DNA from: Sinonovacula constricta
Taxonomy: Eukaryota > Mollusca > Bivalvia > Cardiida > Solecurtidae
Assembly: GCA_007844125.1 (NCBI GenBank)
Contig: CM017561.1
Coordinates: 60,986,756 to 61,050,755, forward strand
DNA: 64,000 nucleotides
Direction: 5' to 3'
Position numbers and translations under genes: made by a program. The notes beneath the pieces are model-generated. The model worked only from the letters and a program-made list of their open reading frames with translations, was not told the origin of the DNA and made no database searches. This document shows, piece by piece, positions 37,312 through 49,600 of this stretch; position 1 is the stretch's first letter; each line of letters starts with the position of its first letter.

Positions 37312-37843
37312 ACTTTTCTTATATGTGTCTTCATTATTGATAAGTCAGGTGTTTGAAGTTTAAATAAGACAATTAGTAAATCAGTAACAATGAGGTGTTT
37401 TGAAGAGTAAAAATAAAGAATCAACTTAATAAGAGATTTTAAAGCGACTTATTCACAGTTGATAAAAAATGCATTTTTAAAATTATTTGTAATTTTTTTT
37501 TTTTGCTGACCCACGCTATCTGAAATAAAAACTCTGATTACTAAATTATGCGAACATTGTGTTGTTAAAAAAAAGACTGTGTTCTCTTAAGGTTAGGAGA
37601 ATCAAAAGTGCCCTGTTGCTTTTCAATTATTTCTAAGTCTTTTTCTACTAAAAAAATGTGTCTCTTCATACTGCATATATCGCAATGTACATCATGAGTA
37701 TACATTAGTCATAAACTATGAACTGATTGGTTCGATAGTGATACAATGATTCATAAACATTGGACATGCAGATCAAGCAGTTCTATGTCTTATTACCTTC
37801 ATGAAACTGTGACAAAGTAACTTAAAAAATCTTAGTTCCTTAA

Positions 37844-38077
37844 GGCCCGTATTCACCAACCATTTTTAAGTAAGAATTGCTCAAGTCATGGATTTCAATC
37901 TACAATTGTTATGTATTTAGCTTCATGTATGCAGTTTTGCATGACACTTTAACTTTGCTACATTCAGCTTAAACTCACATTGAAACTTGATAAATAGGCT
38001 TATTTTTGTTGGTATGAACATTGTAGCTGGGGCTTAGGTCATGACTTAGACTTAAGAATGGTTGGTGAATATGGGCC
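37844..38077. mobile_element. TAA-flanked MITE (PIF/Harbinger-like), 234 bp
   Basis: Ends GGCCCGTATTCACCAACCAT and its near-complement are inverted repeats, flanked by TAA on both sides. A 3-bp TAA/TWA duplication is typical of PIF/Harbinger elements. No reading frame. Confidence 0.75.
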
Positions 38078-38544
38078 TAAACCTGAAATTAAATGGGTTT
38101 CAAAAAAAGACTTGAAGAATGATCATGTCTTCTCTATTTTATTTTTTAAACAAAACAAAAATGTGTATTTCATGGGGTAGCACAGGTAAGTTTTTGATTT
38201 CTGTGATGTAAAAATTAAAATATAAATAGATATAAAAGCAAGGTTTCATAAACAACTTGATTTAACAATATAAGAAATATTTTTAAAATGTCTTTAAACA
38301 GGTAAGAGAGAATAAAGGAAATAAAAGCAAAGACTACTAACAAGAGGCATAATAAGGTAGCATACCAATTTAAACACTTTCTATTCCAAGCAAGAGTTAT
38401 CTCATTCATGTCAGTTATAGAAGATGAGGATGGAAAGACAAGTGAATTTTAACTTTATATGGGCACTGATGGCGAACTGCGCAGTTAGATGTATATGCTC
38501 TAAAACTGTCTAAACCAAACAAGGACTAAATTTTGTTTGTTTGC

Positions 38545-38770
38545 TTTTTGTTTTTGAAATACATCGCAGTGACCAATTATGATCATTATAGTGACATTCA
38601 GCTATTTTGGTTGAGGAACTCTCCAAACAAAAATCTGGGTAAAACCACCGGCGCACCACAGGTCAGCTGGAAGAACTTTCCCACATTAATTTCTTTGCCC
38701 TGATTGTGACTTGGTCCCATGCGGTAAGAGGCTTACCTTTAGCGATCAGAAGAGTTACAAATCGGCGATT
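38545..38770 (-). mobile_element. SINE family 1 copy
   Basis: Landmarks 'gaaatacatcgcagtgacca', 'aaccaccggcgcaccacagg' and 'tcagctggaagaactttccc' are followed by a decayed tRNA-like end with 'catgcggtaagaggct'. Confidence 0.7.
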
Positions 38771-38969
38771 CTTCCACTACGATAAGGGTGTCCCTAAGAC
38801 TATATTTCGACATCTGACCTGGAACTATCAAACTAATGACTCAGAATATCAGAAGTGTCTCACTCAACCAAAGAAAATTTCGCTCCATTTTTGTAGTAGC
38901 TACCTGTTTCACTACAATAACTGCTGAATAGATATTGGCCGAGACACTATTATGCTCCGACTAACAGAT

Positions 38970-40540
38970 GGACGATATCTAGGAATCTATCTTGATTGGG
39001 AGATCGGGACAGTTACTACATCTAGTGATAATATTGACAAGTGGGTGGTGAGCAGGTGGATTAACGTTCACACCTTGATTGTGTGATCTCAACTAACCAT
39101 TGACACATGCTGACTGCCTGTTAAATGGCAGTAAATTAAAGAATTTGCCCAATCAAGCTGACCGCTGACTGCAGAAGGCATGTGAACGCTAATTAGATGA
39201 AAATTAAAGAACAAATTGCTTGGGAAGACCTAAACTGACCACTTATAGCATGGTTACCACTCTTAACATGAGACCGCCAACACAATTTTGTTTGTAATTG
39301 TTTTTTACCATAAATGTATTAAAAAAACATAGAACATGTTTAAATGCTGTGTGTGTATATATACAAAATTTCATAAGTGTAGGAGTGAATTTTCAAGTGT
39401 GGGTTCAACTTCACATGATTGTAACTACTAACAGTGTGTTATGGTAAAAATGGTTAAAATGTATCCTGTACAGTCCCAAAAGATATTCCAGGGCAGTTTT
39501 TAATACAGTAACATGTTTGAGTTTGTATACATACCCTGACTTTTTACAACTGCAGCGGCTAGCTATATGATTAGTTTTTTGACATTACAGTTTACACAAT
39601 GTTGTAGATATTCACACTTTGATAAACACATAAATACAAGACTACACAGGTTTATATAAATATGATAAATTAATATTTACACAATGATGAACAAAATAAA
39701 ATACTGCTAAGACATGTACTTGCTTATACTAAGAAAGGGTGCATAGAAAACTCCATTTTAAAAAGAGTACCAAATCGTTGTAAAAATGTAAATATATATT
39801 TTCTCAGACCAAAAAGGATACATTGACAAAAATGCTACACAAGAAGCATTAAATCACTATAAACTTGTCAAATCTACTATTATTGCACATAATTTATTAG
39901 CACATTAATCCAACCACAACAGGAAGCTTCAGTATTTTAGTAGACACAGTTCAAGCTTTAGAACATAATCAAGAAAAAGTAAGCACATACATAATTTATG
40001 CATACTCAAAAAGAATATATATATGTACATGTATAACATTCAAAGTAAATAAATATTCATGTGAAAAAAAATATTTCAGGGTCAAAAACTATCAGGTACA
40101 TGTAAGTTAACGGATTAAATAAAACCATATATTAGAAACATGTACGCTTGTTATATTAATATGCTAAAATAGGGCAGTCTAATCAAAGTGTAGAAAAAAC
40201 AAACAAGCTACATATACATTACATCTTAAAATGCTTTCAGTTAAACCTGAAAAATAGTTCTACTACTCAAAACAAAAATATTACACTTCAACACTTTTTT
40301 GAGTTTAAAGATAAATTGCAAAACTGGTGCAGATTTATAAGAACGGTTGCTTGGTTCAAAGGTTAATATTACCCACATTCCAAACTAGCCTGTTTTCTGT
40401 ACACACAATCATTAACTCATTTAGCTGTGGCATTTTGTGAGGAACAAAGTCCCCAAATATTCATGTGCTTTTTGTGCTGTACTTCTTTCAGTACACTGAA
40501 GACATGCCTGATTAACTTAATATGTCTTGTTTATTAGTTA
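38970..40540. other. Intergenic, no gene seen
   Basis: AT-rich, with several short stop-rich frames on both strands. No splice-consistent coding series and no repeat with clear ends were seen. Confidence 0.5.
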
Positions 40541-40547
40541 TGGGATG

Positions 40548-40823
40548 GGATTTGCCGGCATATTTGCCGATATTGTGCAGCGACATTTCTATCATTATAG
40601 CACAGGGGCACTTATGAGGTGCCCAGGGACTGAAACCGGCCTGTCCATTATACTGTCACCGACAAGTCAGGCATATTGCTGTCCCCTTAGCCCCAAGCAT
40701 TAGGAAGGAAGCCACTACTACCAACTTTTACGTCTTTGGTTTGACCCAGCCAGGGTTAGAACCCGCGACCTCTCGATCTGGAATCTGATGTTCTACCACT
40801 TGAGCTATTGCGACTGGTAGTTA
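40548..40823 (-). mobile_element. tRNA-derived SINE (family 2)
   Basis: On the minus strand: 'caatagctcaagtggtagaa' (A box), 'gcgggttctaaccctggc' (B box), a body with 'cacctcataagtgcccctgt', and 'gccggcaaatcccatccc' at the end. Nearly the same as the 42703-42985 copy. Confidence 0.85.
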
Positions 40824-41829
40824 GTTATGAACTATATTTGTTTCAGCACTTTCTGTTGCCACAACTAGATAATATTTTGTGACAAATTTAACAATGGTGA
40901 TACTTCATAGAAAATGTATATTATGTATAAGCTAAGGAAATATAGAAATATTTTACGTCCTATGATGGCACCCATCTACAGCTGTTCTGCAGTCATCCTT
41001 AAAAACACCAGTACCTAAGTATATATACAAGTATAAAATAAGACATCTAAAGCAGTAGTCACAAGAGTGAAAAAAAATGTTGATTTTTCTTACCCTATTA
41101 AAAAAATCTGCATTGTTATGCTGCCCTAAAAATCTGATATAATGTAAATTATATATTGAAATAAAATTAGACAAGTGTTGATATATCTTGCTTTATAAGA
41201 CTGCATGAAAGTGCATTGTTGTAAATCAACAATGTCATGAAACTTACTAGACTTTAAAGCTTGATGATAAAACTGTTATAAAAAATTCAATAAGACTATC
41301 AATAATTTCATTTTCAATATTTTCACAATTTTAATGTATAATTTAAGAACAAGGAAGACATTTTAAATGCCATCTAATGTTAATGAGCATGTAATATAGT
41401 GCCTCGCACTTGAAATTGTTAAATACTACAATCAAACATATGAGAATGCTTTATTTTTACTGTTAAGAGATATATGTGTGAAAACAAAATAAATGAAGAA
41501 AAACATACACATACAATTTGAATTAGTTCCATTTTAAAAATATAATCTCACCAAATATTGCAACACAAAGACAGATTTTCAATAAATAAGAATGTGTTAT
41601 ACAGCAAATGATTAGTATCTCATCATCTCTCATGTCATTATTTTCCAACCTGCCTTTATTGGAAATGACTGTTATATAAAGCAACATACAAAAAATGCAT
41701 ATTTCAGCAAAATAAGTACAAACATTTATAGATTCAGTAACAATAAACATAACAATAAGTATCTGACTTACAAATATGTTATTAACAATTTCCAATCACC
41801 GCTTTCAATTAACATGCATAATTTCTATT

Positions 41830-42700
41830 TCAAGGCTGCCATAAATATAACACTGCTTTTGTTAATTTTATGAGTATTTCACCTGCCATATTTAAATTTA
41901 GAGAAAAGTTTACATGAGTGTCACTGCCATAAGTGAAAACACTAATTTTTGCTGATCTTTATCTGAAATATAAGATCTTACACTGCCAAAAAAGGAAATA
42001 TAGTATTGTATGCATGATTTGCCTAGAACTTGATGCACAGCCTTTTGTTTGGCCAAATAAAACCGGAGTCCAGTTAGTTGTGGTTATAATAGAATTATAT
42101 TCCTATCTTTGTACCCTATTCCATTTATGTTGTCCCCAATATTCCAGTTCAATCTTTCAATCCGATGCAAGAAGTGCCATACTAAAAGGCCCTTTTCTTT
42201 GCATTATTAAAAATAATATAATAATTTTTTCAATTAAGTAATATTTTTATTTTACTTTATATGTTCATATTGTTTTAAGATTAGATGATAACATTGTAAA
42301 TAATACTAAAGACTACTTAATTTACACTATAAGCCTATGTCCGCTGATTTTGTGATCTTCCTGACAATCAAATCACAGCTGAAGGGGCCCTGTACATATA
42401 TCAGCTCTCTGAAGGAGCCTTAGGTCATGACGATGAACTTCACCCAACAGTTTAGTGCTGACTGGTATAAGGATGTTGACAGACAATGGATTCATGGGAA
42501 CCATAGGTGAAAACTCGGGAAAGTACTTTAAGAGAGAAAAACACTGGTGACATATTGGATTTATTTTTAGATGTCATTAATGTCATTTGTATATTGTTAG
42601 CATGCACTGGGTTGCGTACCACTTGTTAATTGTAATTTTTAGAGAATTGTTATTTGTTAACATATTGCATTGATTTTTTCACAGTATGTAGAGGACATTC
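41830..42700. other. Intergenic, no gene seen
   Basis: Only short, composition-driven frames. I see no promoter or gene I can defend in this stretch between the two SINE copies. Confidence 0.4.
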
Positions 42701-42702
42701 TT

Positions 42703-42985
42703 AGGGATTAGGGATTAGCCGGCATTTTTTGCCGATACTGCGCAGCGACATTTCTATCATTACAGCACAGGGGCACTTATGAGGTGCCCAGGGACTGAAC
42801 CCGGCCGGTCCATTATACTGACACCGACGAGTCAGGCGTAATGCTGTCCCCGTAGCCCCGAGCGTTAGGAGGGAAGCCACTACTACCAACTTTAAAGTCT
42901 TTGGTATGACCCGGCCGGGGTTCGAACCCACGACCTCCCGATCCGCAAGCCGACGCTCTACCATCTGAGCTATTGCGGCCGGTCG
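42703..42985 (-). mobile_element. tRNA-derived SINE (family 2), well preserved
   Basis: On the minus strand: 'caatagctcagatggtagag' and 'gtgggttcgaaccccggc' are intact A- and B-box sequences. The body and tail are as in 40548-40823. The best-preserved copy of this family here and probably the youngest. Confidence 0.88.
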
Positions 42986-43268
42986 GACATTCTTATTTTT
43001 GTAGATTGTAAAATCACCTATGTAAATTAAAAGATGTGAACAGTCTAGCCGCAGTCCTATTAATTTTTGTACAACACTTGTACCAACATATAAAATTAAA
43101 TTTTATGCCTAATATCTCAAGGTCAAGTAAGGTTTTGTTTTGAGTTGATTTAAATCATGACTAAACAGTGTAGATTAGCTTTAACAAAATTAAAATTTGG
43201 TAAATCTAGGCAAACAATAAATTTATTTGTTACTCTAATGGCTTAAGACATTATATCTCTTTGACACA

Positions 43269-43617
43269 TCAGACTTTTGGAGCACTTCTGTCATTTGTTA
43301 CTGCTTTTTTAAGCCTGGCCCCTTTCCTGATATCTCCTAAAAGTGCCCCACGGCCTGTTGCTGTAGGTGGCGGTGGTGGAGGTGGGCCCATTGGAGGTGG
43401 GGGTGGGGCCATTGGTGGAGGTGGTGGTGGAGGTGGGCCCAATAATGGAGGTGGGGGCGGGCCTAATGGTGGAGGAGGGGGGCCCATTGGGGGTGGAGGA
43501 GGCCCTCCGAGAGGTTGTGAAGAAACCATATTTGTAGATCCTACAGATGTTGATGCATTCATAGCTGGAGGTTGACTCTCTGCTGATACATTGACTCCTT
43601 TGTTTGGCTTGGATTTG
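43269..43617 (-). CDS. Last exon of the pseudokinase gene: polyproline tract and WH2 motif
   Basis: Encodes residues 381-496: a Ser/Asn-rich linker, then 46 residues made almost only of Pro with Met/Gly/Leu/Ala spacers, then GRGALLGD and the WH2 actin-binding helix. Pro runs next to WH2 are typical of actin regulators that also bind profilin, and human PXK shares this tail. The plus strand here is an almost pure G-rich stretch (43363-43505); the open frame on that strand is a shadow. Confidence 0.88.
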
Positions 43618-46600
43618 CTGTCAAAAAAAGAAGGTTATATTGGTGTAAGATATGACAAAAGGTGCAGCAACATATTCAAAAGAATATGCTTTTCTATGAC
43701 TATGAGTGTAAGGTTCACATTACTAATATTTCATTTGGGGCAAGTCAGTACTTTTGGCTTGTTTCAGCACAATGCACAGGTAGACAACATAAAATACAGG
43801 CATAGAAAATAGTCACAAACAAACCAAAAACTAAGACAAAATATTCAACACATGTCAAATTATGGGTAGCTTAATAATATTAAATCATACCTTTTATTGT
43901 TGAACGGTTCACCCTTTTCAATTGCCTTCACAATTTTTTTCATCTTATTACTCAAGAGAATCTGAAAGCAAGACAAATAGAGAAAACATATAAATAAACT
44001 TAGAATGATAAAATGATATGAAATATAATATAATTTCTGCCATGTAAACAGAAAATAAAGAACACAGCTTATCAGAGTCAAGAAAACAGACTGAAGTTGG
44101 GAGGAAATAAAACTTTTATTATTTTTGATTTATTACAGTTAAGGAATCTCTATGCATGTTTAATATGTCACTCACCAAGAAAAAAGCACCTTACTGACAT
44201 TTTTTGTTTGGATTTCTGTACATTTCAAAACAGAGGGACATTAGGGAAACCCCAACTCTTTATGATAACATGATCATTTCTCATGACCAATAGCAAACAG
44301 TCCTGTTACACTTTTAACTGGGCTTTAAAACTTATAATTTTCAAAGAAATAGAACTGCAAATACAAATATTTACATTTGTAGAAAATACATTGATTAGCT
44401 TTTCCAAACAATGTTGCTTTTGTTGTCTTATTTTAGATTCTTGATCAATCAAAGTAATTTACAGCAAATTATATTTCTTACCACACAATCAAATAATAAA
44501 CAATGCTTAAATAATTGAAATATGATGTCATTTCAAATGTGCTATTCTAATGAATGTCTACAAGGATGAGCTACTTTGCACATGGTGGGAAACATATATT
44601 TGGCCATGCTTCTGATTTCCCAATTATATGATGACATAACCTTTGAAAGAAGTGTTCGTCTACAATTAAACAAGAAACAAGTAGTCATAATTAAATCCTG
44701 TATCTATAGTGACTGAACAAAAATCTGATTAACAATCATGTCTTTGTTGCTTTAAGTGAATACATACAGGTTTGAAGTTAAAAGCCCGTAAAGCTTGAAG
44801 ATCAATGTCAGCAAAGAAGGAATGTTCTGCAATCTGAAATAAAACAAAAATTATTTTTATACATCCCACTGACACAGTAGTGGTCATATTAACCAGCTTT
44901 TAATGGTTGAGGAAGACCCCAGACACATGAAGGTCAGCATGAAGGCCACCACACACTGCAGTTCTATGGCCAACCAGGAACGGTACCCACATAGTAAGGG
45001 GTTGAGGAGTTACAAGTCAACACTCCAACTGCTCAGCCCCAGGAGTCCCCTAAAATGTATAGCCAGTATGTATATTGTACCATTTGCACTGAGGGAACAT
45101 TGCTTCTCAGAACTTATATCAAGGCTTATAACAGAAATTATGAGAAGCAAGGTTTCTTGACTCTATTTATCTAAATATTGTGGGTCTAAGCAAATATCTT
45201 GTATATCTGTATACATGGTTGTTTTTTATTTACCACATTATTTCAAAAACAGTTAAGTCCCAAAGCAAAGAATTGAATACATATATGATGTTATGTAATT
45301 TCAATTAGATTGAACATTAAGATGGTTTTTGCATGACATTACACAATTTTTCAGTTTTTTTTGTTTGTTTTTTGAAATACATTTGTACATAGCAACAAAA
45401 CAATTGTTATAATGATTATTATAGGTACATCCAACTATTTTGGTGAAGGAAGACTCAAGACAAATATCTGAAAAGAACCATCCATGCACCACTAGTCACT
45501 AGCTGTAAGACCTTCACACACTAAGACCTTCGCCATGAACGGGACATGAACCCATGCGATGAGCAGTCAGAGGAGTTACATGTCTGTGACACTACCACTA
45601 GGCCATGGGCGACCCAGTAATTATTTTAAACAAATGCTCAAAGGTAAGGTTTCCATTTGCTTATTCCATAAAGTATTAACCCGAAAACAAAAATCTGACT
45701 TCCATTTCTATCTGCTTAGCATTGTTACCTCAAATTGGAAGAACTGATGTGTTCAGTGTGAGGCGTAAGACAGACCCTTGATATCGGAAGTCTCCTGGGG
45801 AAATCGGGAAAGATCACATGTCTGCTGTAAACAAAGATCTGACTTCCATTTCTAACTGCTTAGAATTGTAACCTCTAAACAAAGATCTGACTTCCATTTC
45901 TAACTGCTTAGAATTGTAACCTCTAAACAAAGATCTGACTTCCATTTCTAACTGCTTAGAATTGTAACCTCTAAACAAAGATCGGATTTCCATTTCTAAC
46001 TGCTTAGAATTATAACCTCTAAACAAAGATTTGACTTCCATTTCTAAATGCTTAGAACTGTATCCTCTAAACAAAGATCTGACTTCCATTTCTAAATGCT
46101 TAGAATTGTATCATCAAAACAAAGATCTGACTTCCATTTCTAACTGCTTGGAATTGTAACCTTAAAACAAAGATCTGATTTCCATTTCTAACTGCTTAGG
46201 ATTGTAACCTCTAAGCAATATCTGATTTCGATTTCTAACTGCTTATAATTATAACCTCTAAACAAAGATCTGACTTCTATTTCTAACTACTTAGAATTAT
46301 AACCTCTAAACAAAGATTTGACTTCCATTTCTTAATGCTTAGAATTGTAACCTCAAAACAAAGATCTGACTTCCATTTCTAAATGCTTAGAATTATAACC
46401 TCTAAACAAAGATTTGACTTCCATTTCTAAATGCTTAGAATTGTAACCTCAAAACAAAGATCTGACTTCCATTTTTAAATGCTTACAATCGTAACCTCAA
46501 ACAAAGATCTGACTTTCTAAATAGTGTTATGCTTAGAATGCAACTTTCAACTTTTATGTACACTCTGATTTGCCAGCAGATACCTATTCTAACTAGGCTT

Positions 46601-49600
46601 TTCATATTCCACAGGAGAAGGTTAAAAGTTCCATTTTTTAGAAGTACACTGAGAAACTTCTTTTTTTTAATTATTATCATATTATAATAAACAATGTTGT
46701 TGTTTTTTGTGTGCATTTTTTGCATTTGACAGAATAGATCTGCCACTGAATTAACAAAGAATAAGCTTCACTTTACTTACTTTAAGACGACTGAAATTGA
46801 TTTTTAATAAACACAATTTAAAAAGTAAAAAAGGTAAAAAATCCCCTGCTTGCAATGTCTATGTTCACAAGATTTAATTAAGTTTTCTTGTTATGTTATC
46901 ATTTTGAAACATAGATATGCAATAAATAAGATTATCTTAAAAAGATCATTACAGGCAGTTTTTGATATGTTGTGCATGATTTGGAACAAAACATTGGTCT
47001 TACCTCTTTCAAAGAAGGATACTTTCTATCATCAGGAAATATAAAGTTGAGTAACTGAAACAGTAAAAGTATTTTCTGTTGTTGCCAACATGTACTTACA
47101 ACACCAGAGGAGAGGGAAAAAGATAATTTTTTTTGCATATTGTGGCTGTGAAAATTCTGTGTAAAAGAAGTGAAAAGGAATGAATTTATAAAATTTTAGA
47201 AAAGTGAAATGATTACTTACAGATATTACAAAAATAAATACATATGTTGCTATCTTACTATCTTTGCTATTAATCATTTGTAATTTGTATTGACTTAGGA
47301 AGAAGGGTAGTGTTGAAAAAGGAAGGAGCTCAGAAACTTTGAAGGCACCTCTACGACAGCAGGGTCCTTGCATCTGGTCAGGTGACCTGGATCTGGATGG
47401 GCGGCGTCAAGGGCGGCACCAACACACATCTCATAGATCATGTGACCTGTGGAGATATTAAAGTATGTGTGTAGCTGCTGTTGACTTAATGTAATGTTTG
47501 TTTTCAGTTGCGCAATAACTATAAAGTTGATGTAAAATCAAGTAAGTTAAATAGGTTGACTTCCAGCAATATGTGTTATAGAAAGACTGCAAACAAATAA
47601 TGAATGATAACACATCACCTTCAGTCGAAAGATCTTTAAATGTAAGTGTTTATCCTAACTAGGATTCAAACACACACACTAACAGAGGCTTTGAGGTAGA
47701 TGGGTTGAGTAATTGTAATTACAATAAACCCTTTCAACCCAAGAAGTACCAGGCATGTGGGCACACATGCCATCTGGAAAAATACATTTTAAAAAGAAAT
47801 TCTTATTTAATAAGCAAGTGAATATCATTTTCAGTCCTAATTGATAGTACATTAATAAAAAATTAGTCAGAATATAATTCAGACTTCTCTGTTGAAAATA
47901 TGTATAGATAAAAATATAAAAATATTTAAAATGTTTAGCAAAAATGATTTAACTCTCAAAAGCATTATGGTTCATTTTTATATCACAATTCATAATATTA
48001 TTTCTAATACAGTCGAACTTAAGTTTTTCAAACTCGGGTTGTCAGAAGCTGAGGCATTATTTAAAGTCATTGGTCGTCCTAAAGTTTTCCCTATATAATT
48101 TAATGTAAAATACCTCTGATAATTAATTGGCATTAATCAAAGTTTCGGCATAATTTGAAGTCATTTTTTGTCCCCAATGTACAGTTTTAATGCTCCCTTC
48201 TCATATCTTATCCAAAGCTCGAGCACATCTCCATTAGATCATTGTGTATTATCTATGTGCATTAACATCCATTCTTTGACAGAGTAAATAAAAATGTATA
48301 TGAAATAAGTACAAAATTAAATTTATATGATGTGGAAAGGTGTAAAACTTTTTTGGGGGCGCCCATGGCATAATGGTAGAGTCGCCAATATGTCACTCCT
48401 CTAACTGCTTAGCTTCTTACCAGGTGGATTCGTGTCCTGTTAGGGGCAAACAACATAATGTGGGAAGGTCTCCCAGCTGATCTGCGATATGCCGGTGGTT
48501 CTACCCAGACATTTGTCTCGGGTTTTCCTCCACCAAAACGTTGTTATAATGATCATAATTGGTGGCTGCAACTTATTTCAAAAACAAACAAAACTTTTTT
48601 TGATAAAAAGCCATGAGCACAGTCTGAAATATTTCTTACCAAAGCTGACAACATCAATGGCTTTTTTATTGTGTTTGATCTTCTTCTTTATAAGTGGCAG
48701 AATTGTAGGCTCTTCTCCGATGAAAGCACTCTCAAACCCCATCAATCTAAAACCGTAAAAAGCAGATATAAGCCAACCTGCTCTATTTCAGATGTTCCGA
48801 GAATATATTATTGATGATACCTTGAAACTACAAACAGAAGAAGATGGAAAGAGGCATGCAAACAGTTAAAGCCTTGAAGAAGACAAAAAAAGTTAAACAC
48901 AACAGAAATAAAATCTTTTTTTTTTTGTTACATAACACCGACACAATAAGTCATATTTGCGATGTCCAGCTAATTATTGGTAGAGGAAGACCCAAGAGGA
49001 AGACTTATTTCTTGGTAGAACCACTGCATAATGGCTGAAAAACCTCACCACATGAAAGCTATAGCCCTGACTGAGACTCGAACACACATGGTGAGAGGTT
49101 AGGAGTTATAAATCTTCAACTCTAACCACTCGGCCATGTGCACCCTGCTCTATTTCTGTAAAGTATATAATGACTGAAAGTCATTCAATAAATCTTTCAG
49201 AGAAAATAATAATGATTATACAATTATAAAACTTGCAATTTACATGTCAATCCGCTTGAATTTTGATAAAAGATCTCACCTACAGCAGTTTCCATCCAAG
49301 ATTATGTTCCCTGTATGAACATGACCATGGGCTGGGAAACCTTTACTCTGGGCATGTATCAGTGCCTGGGATAAACAAATTAATTGCATCGAATTTTCTA
49401 ATGAATAATACTTAACACATGTTGGTCTTGATAGAAGTTAAAAACAAAGTCAACTTAAAGTTGATGAATCACGAGCAAGAAAATTTTATCCAATATTTTA
49501 AAAGCATGTGAATGTTTCCTTTCACTATGGTTGAATGTTATGTTTTTTTTTCACAAAGTGACAGTCGAAGTTTGAAAATGTTTCCTGGCACTATGGTTAA

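Noticed and set aside
42885..42985. A tRNA gene on the minus strand
   Set aside because: A and B boxes are intact, but the sequence continues into a SINE body shared with two other loci, and no closed acceptor stem is evident.
43261..43575. Glycine-rich open frame on the plus strand
   Set aside because: It is the exact antisense of the polyproline exon of the pseudokinase gene, which has splice sites, phase and homology.
45814..46089. Minus-strand frame of repeated MEVRSLFRGY units as a repeat-protein gene
   Set aside because: It comes from the 48-bp minisatellite in an intron; units further along carry stops and indels.
45828..46515. CRISPR-like array
   Set aside because: The units are contiguous repeats without unique spacers, in an animal genome; it is a minisatellite.
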